A stretch of DNA of 64,000 nt. Origin: Aerolutibacter ruishenii. Lineage in GTDB: Bacteria > Pseudomonadota > Gammaproteobacteria > Xanthomonadales > Xanthomonadaceae. The DNA lies in assembly GCF_007830115.1 (NCBI RefSeq), contig NZ_VLKP01000010.1:62001-126000 (forward strand), given 5' to 3'. The position numbers were made by a program, and so were the translations under genes. Each line of letters starts with the position of its first letter. Positions within the stretch are counted from its first letter, which is position 1. A model generated the notes under the pieces. That model was not told the DNA's origin. It searched no databases and saw only the letters and a program-made list of their open reading frames with translations. Of this stretch, positions 24,826 to 33,912 are shown piece after piece.

Positions 24826-27735
24826 ATGTCGTTGATGGCGCTGCTGCTGTTGCCGTTCGTCGGCAGCATTGTCACTGCGCTGCTGCCCACGCGTGCCCGC
24901 ACGGTCCTCGCCGGGGTCGCGGGCCTGGTCGCGGCAATCGCCGCGGTGCAGGTCATGCTGCTGTTCCCGCAGGTACGTGATGGCGACGTGCTGCTGGAGA
25001 CGTATGCATGGGTCCCTTCACTGGGGCTCGACATCGTGCTGCGGATGGACGGGTTCGCGTGGATATTCGCGGCCATCGTCACCACCATCGGCGTGCTGGT
25101 CTGCATCTACGCGCGCTACTACATGTCGCCGGACGATCCGGTGGCGCGCTTCTACGCGATGTTCCTGGCCTTCATGGGCGCCATGCTGGGCGTCGTGCTG
25201 TCCGGCAACCTGCTGCAGCTGGTGCTGTTCTGGGAGGCCACCAGCCTCGTCTCCTTCCTGCTGATCGGCTACTGGCACCACCGGGTGGACGCCCAGCGTG
25301 GCGCGCGGATGGCGCTGGTGGTGACCGGGGGCGGCGGCCTGTGCCTGCTGGCGGGCGTGATACTGATTGGCGACATCGTGGGCAGTTACGACCTCGATGC
25401 CGTGCTCGCCTCCGGCGACGCCATCCGTGCGCACCCGCTGTACCTGCCGACACTGTGCCTGGTGCTGGTCGGTGCATTCACCAAGAGCGCGCAGTTCCCG
25501 TTCCATTTCTGGTTGCCACGCGCCATGGCGGCACCGACGCCGGTGTCGGCCTACCTGCATTCGGCAACGATGGTGAAGGCCGGCGTGTTCCTGCTGGCGC
25601 GGCTGTGGCCGGTGCTGTCCGGTACCGACGCGTGGTTCTGGCTGGTTGGCGGCACCGGCGCGGTGACACTGTTGCTGGGCGCCTACACGGCGATGTTCCA
25701 GAACGACCTGAAGCGGGTGCTGGCGTATTCCACCATCAGCCACCTCGGCCTGATCACCCTGCTGCTTGGCATGAACAGTCCGCTGGCGGCGGTCGCGGCT
25801 GTATTCCACATCGTCAACCACGCCACCTTCAAGGCGTCGCTGTTCATGGCGGCCGGCATCGTCGACCACGAAACCGGCACCCGCGACATCTCCCGGCTCA
25901 GCGGCCTGATCCACGCGATGCCGCGCACCGGCGCGCTGGCGCTGGTGGCCACCGCGGCCATGGCGGGTGTGCCACTGCTCAACGGGTTCCTGTCGAAGGA
26001 GATGTTCTTCGCCGAAACCATCTACGTCAGCTCGTACCCGTGGGTGGAGCGGAGCATGCCGGTGGTGGCCACCGTCGCGAGCATGTTCGCGGTCACCTAT
26101 TCGCTGCGTTTTGGCTATGACATCTTCTTCGGCGAACCGTCCACCGACCTGCCGCGCCAGCCGGAAGAGCCGCCGCGCTGGATGCGCATCCCGATCCTGC
26201 TGCTGGTGGCCACCTGCCTGGTGGTCGGCATCGCCCCCGAGCAGTCGATCGGTCCGGCGCTTGCGGCGGCGGCGCGCCCGGTGGTCGGCGGCGAACTGCC
26301 CGAATACAGTCTGGCGGTGTGGCACGGCTTCACCACGCCGTTGCTGATGAGCATGATCGCGATTGCCGGTGGCATTGCCGGTTACCGGTGGTTGCGGCGG
26401 CGCCAGGCACGCGGCCAGTTGCTCGACACGCCGGGTGTCTCGCGCCTCAATGGCCGGCAACTGTTCGAAAGCGCGCTTCTGGGGCTGACCCGCGGGTCGC
26501 GGGCGTTCCTGCGCGTGTTTGGCACCCGCCGCCTGCAGCCGCAGTTGTTCACGGTGATCGCGCTTGCGGGCTTGCTGGCCCTGCTGGCCACCCGTGGCAT
26601 GCCGCTGGAGTGGGGCGACCGCGCGCGGTTGCCGCCTTCGCAACCGTTCGTGCTGCTGTGGATCATCGGCATGGTGTGCGCGGTGGGTGCAGCGGCCATG
26701 GCCAAGTTCCACCGGCTGGTGGCGATCACGTTGATGGGCGGCGCCGGACTGGTGACGTGCCTGACGTTTGCGTGGTTCTCGGCGCCGGACCTGGCGCTGA
26801 CGCAGATCGTGGTCGAGGTGGTCACCACCACGCTGTTCCTGCTCGGCCTGCGCTGGCTGCCGATGCGCATGGAGGGCGTGCCCGGGCGCCATCCCCTGTT
26901 GGGCCGCCTGCGCCGTGGTCGTGACCTGCTGCTGGCGATACTCGTGGGCAGCGGCATGGCGGCGCTGTCGTATGCGTTGTTGACGCGGCCGGCGCCGCAG
27001 AGCATTTCGCCGTTCTTCCTGCAGCGGGCGCTGCCGGAGGGCGGCGGCAGCAATGTGGTCAACGTCATGCTGGTCGACTTCCGCGCACTCGACACCCTGG
27101 GCGAGATCACCGTGCTCGGGGCGGTGGCGCTGACGGTGTACGCGCTGCTGCGACGTTTCCGCCCGCCGGCGGAGAGCGTGGCGCGGCCGGCACAGCAGCG
27201 GGCGGTGGCAGTCGACACGGACACCGACCTGGTCAGTCCGCGCCGCGACGAGGATGCCGGTGGCTACCTGCTGGTGCCGGCCGTGGTCTCGCGCCTGCTG
27301 TTGCCGGTGGCGCTGGTGGTGGCGGCGCACTTCTTCCTGCGCGGGCATAACGAGCCTGGTGGCGGCTTTGTCGCCGGTCTGGTGGTCGCCATCGCGTTGT
27401 TGATGCAGTACCTGGCGTCGGGCACGCGCTGGGTGGAGGCGCGCGTGCCGGTGCGGCCGGCGCGCTGGATCGCCGCGGGCCTGTTGCTGGCGGCCGTTAC
27501 CGGGCTGGGGGCGGTGCTGGTCGGATACCCGTTCCTGACCACCCACACCGCCCACTTCACGTTGCCGTGGATCGGCGAGGTGCACCTGCCGAGCGCGACC
27601 TTCTTCGACCTTGGCGTGCTGGCGGTGGTGGTGGGCGCGGTCCTGCTGATCCTGACCGCGCTGGCGCACCAGTCGATCCGTGGCCATCGACAACAGCAGG
27701 CGCCGCACGCCACGGCCAACCCGGAGGTGCCGTAA
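24826..27735 (+). CDS. mnhA: Mrp-type monovalent cation/H+ antiporter subunit A (A/B fusion)
   Basis: A 969-residue membrane protein, the largest subunit of the Na+(K+)/H+ antiporter related to complex I. The first 500 residues are the proton-channel domain, with SGNLLQLVLFWEATSLVSFLL and KSAQFPFHFWLPRAMAAPTPVSA as signatures. About residues 640-760 form the MrpA tail. From about 815 a full MnhB-like domain follows (FFLRGHNEPGGGFVAGL), so subunit B is fused, as in Pha-type systems. No separate mnhB exists. The stop overlaps the next start (TAATG). Confidence 0.95.
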   Translation: MSLMALLLLPFVGSIVTALLPTRARTVLAGVAGLVAAIAAVQVMLLFPQVRDGDVLLETYAWVPSLGLDIVLRMDGFAWIFAAIVTTIGVLVCIYARYYMSPDDPVARFYAMFLAFMGAMLGVVLSGNLLQLVLFWEATSLVSFLLIGYWHHRVDAQRGARMALVVTGGGGLCLLAGVILIGDIVGSYDLDAVLASGDAIRAHPLYLPTLCLVLVGAFTKSAQFPFHFWLPRAMAAPTPVSAYLHSATMVKAGVFLLARLWPVLSGTDAWFWLVGGTGAVTLLLGAYTAMFQNDLKRVLAYSTISHLGLITLLLGMNSPLAAVAAVFHIVNHATFKASLFMAAGIVDHETGTRDISRLSGLIHAMPRTGALALVATAAMAGVPLLNGFLSKEMFFAETIYVSSYPWVERSMPVVATVASMFAVTYSLRFGYDIFFGEPSTDLPRQPEEPPRWMRIPILLLVATCLVVGIAPEQSIGPALAAAARPVVGGELPEYSLAVWHGFTTPLLMSMIAIAGGIAGYRWLRRRQARGQLLDTPGVSRLNGRQLFESALLGLTRGSRAFLRVFGTRRLQPQLFTVIALAGLLALLATRGMPLEWGDRARLPPSQPFVLLWIIGMVCAVGAAAMAKFHRLVAITLMGGAGLVTCLTFAWFSAPDLALTQIVVEVVTTTLFLLGLRWLPMRMEGVPGRHPLLGRLRRGRDLLLAILVGSGMAALSYALLTRPAPQSISPFFLQRALPEGGGSNVVNVMLVDFRALDTLGEITVLGAVALTVYALLRRFRPPAESVARPAQQRAVAVDTDTDLVSPRRDEDAGGYLLVPAVVSRLLLPVALVVAAHFFLRGHNEPGGGFVAGLVVAIALLMQYLASGTRWVEARVPVRPARWIAAGLLLAAVTGLGAVLVGYPFLTTHTAHFTLPWIGEVHLPSATFFDLGVLAVVVGAVLLILTALAHQSIRGHRQQQAPHATANPEVP

Positions 27736-28079
27736 TGGAAGTCCTGCTCGCACTGGTGATCGGCGTGCTGGCCGCGTCCGGGATCTGGCTCGTGTTGCGT
27801 CCGCGTACCTTCCAGGTGGTGATGGGACTCGCGCTGCTGTCCTACGCGGTCAACCTTTTCATCTTCAGCATGGGCAGCCTGATGATCGACCGGCCGCCGA
27901 TCGTCTCCCCCGGTGTACCGGCGAACCTGGAGCACTACACCGACCCGATGCCACAGTCGCTGGTGCTGACCGCCATCGTGATCGGCTTCGCCACCACGGC
28001 GCTGTTCCTGGTGGTGCTGCTGGCCGCACGCGGCCTCAGTGGCACCGACCACGTGGACGGGGAGCAGGACGAACCATGA
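27735..28079 (+). CDS. mnhC: Na+/H+ antiporter subunit C
   Basis: A 114-residue three-span protein homologous to complex I NuoK. It has MGLALLSYAVNLFIFSMGSL and QSLVLTAIVIGFATTALFLV as signatures. It starts inside the mnhA stop (TAATG) and ends in ATGA shared with mnhD, which points to translational coupling and fixed subunit stoichiometry in the membrane complex. Confidence 0.94.
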   Translation: MEVLLALVIGVLAASGIWLVLRPRTFQVVMGLALLSYAVNLFIFSMGSLMIDRPPIVSPGVPANLEHYTDPMPQSLVLTAIVIGFATTALFLVVLLAARGLSGTDHVDGEQDEP

Positions 28080-29716
28080 CGTCGCTGCTGCCCGGGCTGA
28101 TGATCGTGCCGCTGGTGCTGCCGTTGATGACGGCGGCCTTGCTGCTGCTGGTGGATGGCAACCGCTGGCGCCTGCGCGCGCTGATCAACGTCACTGCCTC
28201 GGTGGCAGGCCTGGTGGTGGCGCTCGCGTTGCTGTGGGCGGTGGACCGCGGCGGTATCGGCGTTTACCTGGCGGCGAACTGGCAGGCGCCGTTCGGCATC
28301 GTGCTGGTCGCCGACCGGCTGTCGGTGCTGATGCTGGTGCTGGTGGGGGTGGTAGGCGTGGCCACCGCGCTGTACGCCGAAGCCGGTTGGGCGCGGAGCG
28401 GGGTCTGGTTCCATGCGCTGTTCCAGGTGCAGTTGCTCGGGCTCAACGGGGTCTTCCTGACCGGCGACCTGTTCAACCTGTTCGTGTTCTTCGAGGTGCT
28501 GCTGGCGGCATCGTACGGCCTGCAGTTGCACGGCTCCGGATGGCCGCGCGTGCGCGCGGGCATGCACTACATCGCGGTGAACCTGTTGGCGTCGTCGCTG
28601 TTCCTGGTGGGGCTGGCGGTGCTGTACGGCGTCACCGGCACGCTGTCGATGGCGGACCTGGCCGACAAGGCCGCGCTGGTGCCCGCGCAGGACCGTGGCC
28701 TGCTGCACGTGGGCGCCTCGATCCTGGCGGTCGCGTTCCTGATCAAGGCCGCGGTATGGCCGCTCAATGCGTGGCTGGTGCCGGCGTACTCCACCGCCAG
28801 CGTGCCGGTGGCGGCGTTGTTCGTGCTGATGACCAAGGTCGGCTTCTACGTGCTCTTCCGCCTGTGGACGCTGGTGTTCTCGGACGATGCGGGGGTGTCC
28901 GCGCACTTTGGCGGCACGGTGCTGCTGTACGGCGGACTGGCGACACTGGCCTTCGGCACGGTGGGACTGCTGGCGTCGATCCGCCTGGAGCGGATTGCCG
29001 CGTACTCGGTGCTGGTTTCGTCGGGCACGCTGCTGTCGGCGCTGGGCATGGGTTCACCCGCGCTGAGTGCCGCGGCGGTGTTCTACGTGGCCAGCGCCAC
29101 GCTCGCGGTAGCCATGCTGTTCCTGCTGGCCGAACTGGTGAAGCGCACCGGCCTGCAGGGGCCGACGCAGCCGCCGGCCGTCGATGCCACGCCCGACGAG
29201 GAGGACAACCTGGACGATGCGCAGTTGCCGATGATCGGCGTCGCCATCCCGGTGTCGGTGGCCCTGCTCGGGTTGGCCTTCGTTGCCTGCGCACTGCTGG
29301 TGGCCGGACTACCGCCGCTGTCGGGCTTCCTGGCGAAGGTCGGGCTGCTGTCGGCGGCAGTCGGTCGGGATGCGGGGGCGGGCATCGGCCCCGGAACGGC
29401 GCGCTGGGTGCTGGTCGCGCTGCTGCTGCTGTCCAGCGCGTTCGCGACGATCTCGCTGACGCGCGCCGGCATTCGCCATTTCTGGTCCAAGGGGGGGCGG
29501 TTCGTGCCGCACCTGAGCGCGGCGGAAGGCGGAGCGGTATTGTTCCTGATTGCCGCCGCGGGCCTGCTGACGGTCTTTGCGGAACCGGCGATGCGCTACG
29601 CAACCGCTACGGCGGCGTCGCTGCATGCGCCGCGCCCCTACATCGATGCGGTACTGGGGGCGCGGGCACGTCCGGGGCCCACCACCGCGCCACCGGCCGG
29701 GCGGGCGGCGCCATGA
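28076..29716 (+). CDS. mnhD: Na+/H+ antiporter subunit D
   Basis: A 546-residue multi-span protein of the NuoM/NuoN type, the second proton-channel subunit of the Mrp complex. Signatures are GDLFNLFVFFEVLLAASYGL near residue 135 and LIKAAVWPLNAWLVPAYSTA near 220, where the conserved lysine and glutamate of the proton path sit. An acidic loop (DATPDEEDNLDD) lies near residue 375. Both ends overlap neighbours by ATGA. Confidence 0.95.
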   Translation: MTSLLPGLMIVPLVLPLMTAALLLLVDGNRWRLRALINVTASVAGLVVALALLWAVDRGGIGVYLAANWQAPFGIVLVADRLSVLMLVLVGVVGVATALYAEAGWARSGVWFHALFQVQLLGLNGVFLTGDLFNLFVFFEVLLAASYGLQLHGSGWPRVRAGMHYIAVNLLASSLFLVGLAVLYGVTGTLSMADLADKAALVPAQDRGLLHVGASILAVAFLIKAAVWPLNAWLVPAYSTASVPVAALFVLMTKVGFYVLFRLWTLVFSDDAGVSAHFGGTVLLYGGLATLAFGTVGLLASIRLERIAAYSVLVSSGTLLSALGMGSPALSAAAVFYVASATLAVAMLFLLAELVKRTGLQGPTQPPAVDATPDEEDNLDDAQLPMIGVAIPVSVALLGLAFVACALLVAGLPPLSGFLAKVGLLSAAVGRDAGAGIGPGTARWVLVALLLLSSAFATISLTRAGIRHFWSKGGRFVPHLSAAEGGAVLFLIAAAGLLTVFAEPAMRYATATAASLHAPRPYIDAVLGARARPGPTTAPPAGRAAP

Positions 29717-30210
29717 CGATGCTGCGACGATTACTTCCGGCGCCGTGGTTGAGCCTGGCCTTGTTCGTGCTGTGGCTGCTGCTGGCGCGTAGCGCGGCGC
29801 CGGGGCAGGTCGTGCTCGGCATCGCCCTGGCACTGGTCGTGCCGCCGCTGACCGCAGGCCTGCGCATCGGACATGCGCGCATCCGGCGTCCGGACCGTGC
29901 GCTGCGCTTCGCCGCACGGGTCGCGTTCGACGTGGTCGCGTCGAACCTGGCCGTGGGCCGCGACGTGCTGCTGTTCCGCAGGCGCCGGCCGACGGCGGCT
30001 TTCGTGGTGATCCCGCTGGAACTGCACGACCCGGTTGGACTGGCGATGCTGGCGCTGGTCACCACCATCGTGCCCGGCACGGTCTGGTCCGAACTCGCCA
30101 TCGACCGCAGCACGCTGCTGCTGCACGTCTGGGACGTGGATGACGAGGCCGGCTACGTCGCGCGCTTCAAGGACCGCTACGAAAGACCGCTTCGGGAGAT
30201 CTTCGAATGA
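29713..30210 (+). CDS. mnhE: Na+/H+ antiporter subunit E
   Basis: A 165-residue MnhE-type protein with two N-terminal spans and a cytoplasmic C-terminal domain. AFDVVASNLAVGRDVL and LVTTIVPGTVWSELAIDRSTL are the family signatures, and LLHVWDVDDE follows. It starts and ends with ATGA overlaps to mnhD and mnhF. Confidence 0.94.
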   Translation: MTMLRRLLPAPWLSLALFVLWLLLARSAAPGQVVLGIALALVVPPLTAGLRIGHARIRRPDRALRFAARVAFDVVASNLAVGRDVLLFRRRRPTAAFVVIPLELHDPVGLAMLALVTTIVPGTVWSELAIDRSTLLLHVWDVDDEAGYVARFKDRYERPLREIFE

Positions 30211-30485
30211 ACGCGCTGCTGTCCTTCGCCAGCAACTTCGCACTGGGCTGCTACGCGCTGGCGTCGGTGCTGGTGCTGTTGCGCCTGCTGCGCGGTCCGC
30301 GCGCTCAGGACCGGGTATTCGCACTCGACCTGCTGTACGTGCACGCGATGCTGGTGGTGATGGTGATAGGCCTGCGCTACCAGAGCGACCGCTATTTCGA
30401 GTTGGCGCTGCTGATCGCACTGTTCGGTTTCGTCAGCTCCTCGGCGATGGCCAAGTTCATCCTGCGCGGGGAGGTGATCGAATGA
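30207..30485 (+). CDS. mnhF: Na+/H+ antiporter subunit F
   Basis: A 92-residue three-span MnhF protein. LLRGPRAQDRVFALDLLYVH is the loop between spans one and two, and FGFVSSSAMAKFILRGEVIE closes the protein. It is overlapped at both ends by ATGA-type junctions and is required as part of the Mrp complex. Confidence 0.94.
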   Translation: MNALLSFASNFALGCYALASVLVLLRLLRGPRAQDRVFALDLLYVHAMLVVMVIGLRYQSDRYFELALLIALFGFVSSSAMAKFILRGEVIE

Positions 30486-30859
30486 GTACCGGGGTGGTCT
30501 GGGTGGACGTGGTGGTGGCCATGCTGCTGGTGCTCAGCGGCGTGCTGGTGCTGGTGTCGGCGATCGGTTTCGTGCGGCTGCAGAATTTCTTCCTGCGCAT
30601 GCACCCGCCGGCATTGGCCTACACGTTGAGCACCTGGTGCGTGGCCGGCGCTTCGGCGCTGAGCCTGTCGGTGCTGGGGGGGCGCCTGGTGCTGCACCCG
30701 TTGCTGTTGCCGGCGCTGCTGGCGCTGACGGTGCCGGTGACGACCCTGTTGCTGGCGCGGGTGTCGCTGTTCCGGGACCGCCGGGCGGGCATCGAGGGGA
30801 CGCCGCCGGCCTCGGTGCCGCGCCAGGCCGACGTGGCCGGCCCGGAGTCGTCGCCTTGA
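30482..30859 (+). CDS. mnhG: Na+/H+ antiporter subunit G
   Basis: A 125-residue MnhG/PhaG protein with three spans; IGFVRLQNFFLRMHPPALAY is the signature and the first span carries VLVSAIG. The hydrophilic C-terminal tail of about 25 residues is longer than in many homologues. It is the last gene of the Mrp operon; no hairpin terminator is evident after it. Confidence 0.93.
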   Translation: MSTGVVWVDVVVAMLLVLSGVLVLVSAIGFVRLQNFFLRMHPPALAYTLSTWCVAGASALSLSVLGGRLVLHPLLLPALLALTVPVTTLLLARVSLFRDRRAGIEGTPPASVPRQADVAGPESSP

Positions 30860-30954
30860 ACAACATCGCGTGCGAACGACCGCGATGATGTGAGCCGGGT
30901 GGGGTACACCTGGCCCGGGATGTTGCGGACCGCCAATTCCGCTATCTTCGCCGC

Positions 30955-31776
30955 GTGGAAGACCTATCCGCTGACGCTGCCGGCCCTGGCTCCGCACTGC
31001 GGGCCTATGGCGTGGCCGAACTGGCACTGGCGCGTGAGTCGCTGGGCCTGCGTGGCCGCCAGGCGCATGAGGGCATCCACCAGGCACGCAAGTCCATTCG
31101 CCGCGTCCGGGCAATGCTGGCCCTGTGCGGCAAGACACTGGGACCGGGTGGCGGGTTGGTCGATCGCCAACTGCGCCGCTTGAACCGGCAGCTATCGCCG
31201 CTGCGCGACGCGCATGCGCTGGTGGAGACCCTCGACCGCCTTGGCCTGAAGCCGCGCAATGCCCAGGCACGTGAGGCCCTGGCCACCGCACGGAAGATCG
31301 CCGCCAGGCGGTGCGCAGCCCTGGCGCGGCAGGCGGATTTTGTCCGCGCGCTGGGCGAGGCCGAGGCAGTGGTGGCCATGCTGCAGGCGGCACTCCATGG
31401 CTTGCCTTGGGCGGACGTCACCGTGCCGGCGCTGGTCGATGCGATGGACGCGGCGGCACGCAAGGCGAAGCGGATGCGGCAGCATGCCCTCGCGCATGAT
31501 GATGCCGAGGACTGGCATCGCTGGCGCCGCAGCATGCGCCGGCTGTCCCAGCAGCAACGGGCGGCCGGGGCGGCGGGCCTGCCGCTGCAGCCCGACGAAT
31601 TCGACAAGCATCTGACCGAGCAGTTGGGCGTGATGCAGGACCTGAGCCTGCTGATTGCGCACTGTGGCGATGGGTCGCCCTTCCCCAGGGCCACGCGCGT
31701 GGTCCTGAGGCACTTTGCCGAACGGTCGCTGGCGCGGCAGCGCAAGCGTATCCGCTCGGTGATGCCATGCAGCTGA
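30955..31776 (+). CDS. CHAD domain-containing protein
   Basis: A 273-residue all-helical CHAD protein. The domain carries the conserved histidine/basic surface: EGIHQARKSIRRVRAML near residue 40 and RHFAERSLARQRKRIRS near the end. CHAD domains bind inorganic polyphosphate and target proteins to polyphosphate granules. The start is a GTG with no strong ribosome site. It lies 95 bases after mnhG on the same strand, so read-through transcription from the Mrp operon is possible. Confidence 0.88.
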   Translation: MEDLSADAAGPGSALRAYGVAELALARESLGLRGRQAHEGIHQARKSIRRVRAMLALCGKTLGPGGGLVDRQLRRLNRQLSPLRDAHALVETLDRLGLKPRNAQAREALATARKIAARRCAALARQADFVRALGEAEAVVAMLQAALHGLPWADVTVPALVDAMDAAARKAKRMRQHALAHDDAEDWHRWRRSMRRLSQQQRAAGAAGLPLQPDEFDKHLTEQLGVMQDLSLLIAHCGDGSPFPRATRVVLRHFAERSLARQRKRIRSVMPCS

Positions 31777-31821
31777 CGGGCGGACGATGGTGGGCGGGCT
31801 TGGGCCGCGCGCGGATGGCCT

Positions 31822-32196
31822 TCACCGCGGCCCGGATACCTCGACACGGTGCAGGTGCTCGACGCCAGTGGTGGCGAGCAGCCGTTCGTAGTCACGGAAT
31901 ACGTAGGCGAAGTACGCCGCCAACGTGAAGGTCACCAGCAGCAGCAACGCGAGTCGTGGCCTCAGTCGGCGCAACGTGCCGCCAAAGGCCAGCAGGGCCA
32001 ACAGCCCGAAGATGGCCACTACCGCGTCAAAGCTGGACCGCTGCCAATAGCTGCCACCCAGGTGCAGGTACAGGTCCGGCAGTTGCCGCGACATGATCAG
32101 GTACACCAGGATGCGGGTCGACAGGAACGTGATCACGAAGCTGGCCAGCACCAGCCTTCGCAACCGCATGTGGCTTGCGTGCCGCGTCCCGGTCAT
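31822..32196 (-). CDS. small integral membrane protein of unknown function
   Basis: A 124-residue protein with three hydrophobic stretches: LVLASFVITFLSTRILVYLI, AVVAIFGLLALLAFGG and LALLLLVTFTLAAYFAYVF. The second and third are separated by a basic TLRRLRPR loop. No family is recognised. The ATG at 32194-32196 lies 20 bases after the stop of the Mpo1-like gene, so it is the last gene of a three-gene minus-strand run of small membrane proteins. Confidence 0.65.
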   Translation of the reverse strand: MTGTRHASHMRLRRLVLASFVITFLSTRILVYLIMSRQLPDLYLHLGGSYWQRSSFDAVVAIFGLLALLAFGGTLRRLRPRLALLLLVTFTLAAYFAYVFRDYERLLATTGVEHLHRVEVSGPR

Positions 32197-32216
32197 GGCT
32201 TCAGCAGGGCAGGGCG

Positions 32217-32525
32217 CTAGTCCCGCAGGCGCCCGGTCAGCGTCTCGAACCACATGCGCCAATCCCCCAGGAAGCTGTAGAGCGGATGGGTGAAGGTGGC
32301 GGGCTGGTTGTGCTCGAAGAATGCATGACCGGTCCATGCCCAGGCGTAGCCCTGCAGCAGGGCCACCAGCAGCCAGCCGTAATGCCCGGTGACCACCGCC
32401 ACTACGATCAGGATCGCGGCGATGGACGTGCCGATGAAGTGGAGCCGGCGGCAGGTGGGGTGGCGATGCTGCGACAGGTAGAACGGATAGAACGCCTGCA
32501 TTGACGCGTAGCGGTGCCTGGACAT
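32217..32525 (-). CDS. Mpo1-like (DUF962) membrane protein
   Basis: A 102-residue protein of the Mpo1/YGL010w family. It has FYPFYLSQHRHPTCRRLHFIG, two membrane spans, GYAWAWTGHAFFEHNQPATF and a C-terminal GDWRMWFETLTGRL. Yeast Mpo1 is an iron-dependent dioxygenase that shortens 2-hydroxy fatty acids by alpha-oxidation. The histidines needed (HRHP, GHAFFEH) are kept here. GGAGGG precedes the ATG at 32523-32525. Confidence 0.87.
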   Translation of the reverse strand: MSRHRYASMQAFYPFYLSQHRHPTCRRLHFIGTSIAAILIVVAVVTGHYGWLLVALLQGYAWAWTGHAFFEHNQPATFTHPLYSFLGDWRMWFETLTGRLRD

Positions 32526-32587
32526 GTTGCCCTCCGCGTGGCGATTCGGGCGGTACCCGGGAAGGTACCGCCCGGCAACCGTTGCGA

Positions 32588-32983
32588 TTACTTGTTGTTG
32601 GCGCTGTAGCTGCCCGGGCCCAGCAGCGCCACGGCCAGCGCACAACCGAGGAACATGCCCTGCAGTTCCAGCATCCAGCCACCCTGTTCGTTCAACTGGC
32701 CCAGTTGGCCCATGTGCGCCATCCAGATGGCCACCAGCATGTTGATGACGATGATGATGCCGCCGATGCGCGCGTAGGCACCGATCAGCACCATGACCGG
32801 TGCCAGCACCTCGCCGATCAGCACACCGTAGCCAAGGAAACCCGGCAGCCCTTGGGCCTCGACCATGCCGACGATCCCGGACACGCCGCCTTTGAGCTTG
32901 GCGATGCCGTGCAGCAGGATCAGTACGCCCAATGTAATGCGCAGGATGAGCTTGCCAAGGTCGGCCTGGGTGTTCGGATTCAT
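32588..32983 (-). CDS. DoxX family membrane protein
   Basis: A 131-residue four-span DoxX/DoxD-type protein: ITLGVLILLHGIAKLKGGVS, GFLGYGVLIGEVLAPVMVLIG and a C-terminal span FLGCALAVALLGPG. Members act as quinone-linked oxidoreductase components or in membrane redox homeostasis; the role here is not determined. The ATG at 32981-32983 has GGGGA upstream. It is the first gene of the three-gene run. Confidence 0.9.
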   Translation of the reverse strand: MNPNTQADLGKLILRITLGVLILLHGIAKLKGGVSGIVGMVEAQGLPGFLGYGVLIGEVLAPVMVLIGAYARIGGIIIVINMLVAIWMAHMGQLGQLNEQGGWMLELQGMFLGCALAVALLGPGSYSANNK

Positions 32984-33045
32984 GTCGCGGTTCCCCTCTC
33001 GCAGGTATGGATGTGTGGATGGAGCTTGGTCCATGGCTTGGCGGA

Positions 33046-33909
33046 TCAGCGTACCGGCACGCGCAGGCGCTGGCCGTTCCATGCCAGCACCACGCCGTCC
33101 TGGTCGATGGATTCAACCACCGTTTCGCCCACGCGGTCGCCTTCGCCCACGCGCGTGCCGTCGATGATGGCGAAGCGCTTGCCGGCGTCCGGGCCCCACA
33201 TGTGCATGCTCATCTTCAGCGGCGGCAGTTGCTGGCGGTCGGCGATGCCGAGGTCGGCGAGTCGCAGTGTGCCACTGCCGGCGCCGATGCTGGCGGCCGC
33301 GGGTACGGATGACGGTACGGATGGTGCGCGACTGGCTGGCAAAAGTTGCGGTGGCGATGCGCCAGACTCTGCCGGATTGCGCGGCGGGGCCGCGGTCGCG
33401 GTGGGGATGGCGGTGGTTGCAGCGGTGACGGCGGTGCGGGACGGCCCGGCCGTTTCACCCGTGGGCGACACCATGGCAGTGGGGGCAGCAGCCGCGGTGG
33501 GAGCGGTCATCGGCTGGATTGCGGGCATGGTCGCGGCGGATTGCGCTCGCGTGTCCAACGCGATGGGGGCGGGAGTTGCGCCTGCCAGCGTCGCTGAGGC
33601 AGTCGCCGCTGGTGGCGCTGGCATGGTTGCAGCGTCCTGTACCTGTTCGACGGCGGTGTCATCCACTGCATTGACAGTGGCGGTTGCCTCGGGCGTCTGG
33701 GGCCGCACGCCGGTGATGGGTGTGCGCCCCAGCCACAGCCAGCCGACAAGGGCCAGCGCGGCCGCTGCCGCTGCCGGCCACAGCCAGGCGGGTGCGCCAG
33801 CCAGTGGCGTGGCATCGGCGCGGGGTGCGGCGGCCAACACGTCGCCGGCGACCTGCGCCTTGCGGCGTTCGGCTTCGGACTTGCGCAGCGCGTCGAGGAT
33901 CAGGGACAT
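33046..33909 (-). CDS. gspB: general secretion pathway protein GspB
   Basis: A 287-residue inner-membrane protein. The N-terminal cytoplasmic motif MSLILDALRKSEAERR and single span (AAAAAALALVGWLWLG) are followed by a long alanine/proline/threonine-rich linker and a C-terminal T2SSB domain (LPPLKMSMHMWGPDAGKRFA to NGQRLRVPVR). GspB works with GspA to help assemble or position the type II secretion outer-membrane secretin through the peptidoglycan. It begins 3 bases after the gspA stop. No other gsp gene is nearby. Confidence 0.9.
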   Translation of the reverse strand: MSLILDALRKSEAERRKAQVAGDVLAAAPRADATPLAGAPAWLWPAAAAAALALVGWLWLGRTPITGVRPQTPEATATVNAVDDTAVEQVQDAATMPAPPAATASATLAGATPAPIALDTRAQSAATMPAIQPMTAPTAAAAPTAMVSPTGETAGPSRTAVTAATTAIPTATAAPPRNPAESGASPPQLLPASRAPSVPSSVPAAASIGAGSGTLRLADLGIADRQQLPPLKMSMHMWGPDAGKRFAIIDGTRVGEGDRVGETVVESIDQDGVVLAWNGQRLRVPVR

Positions 33910-33912
33910 CGC

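Noticed and set aside
25018-27753. Open frame of more than 900 codons on the minus strand opposite mnhA
   Set aside because: Its composition is His/Arg/Gln-rich with no hydrophobic core or motif. The plus strand has a complete Mrp subunit with overlapping operon junctions.
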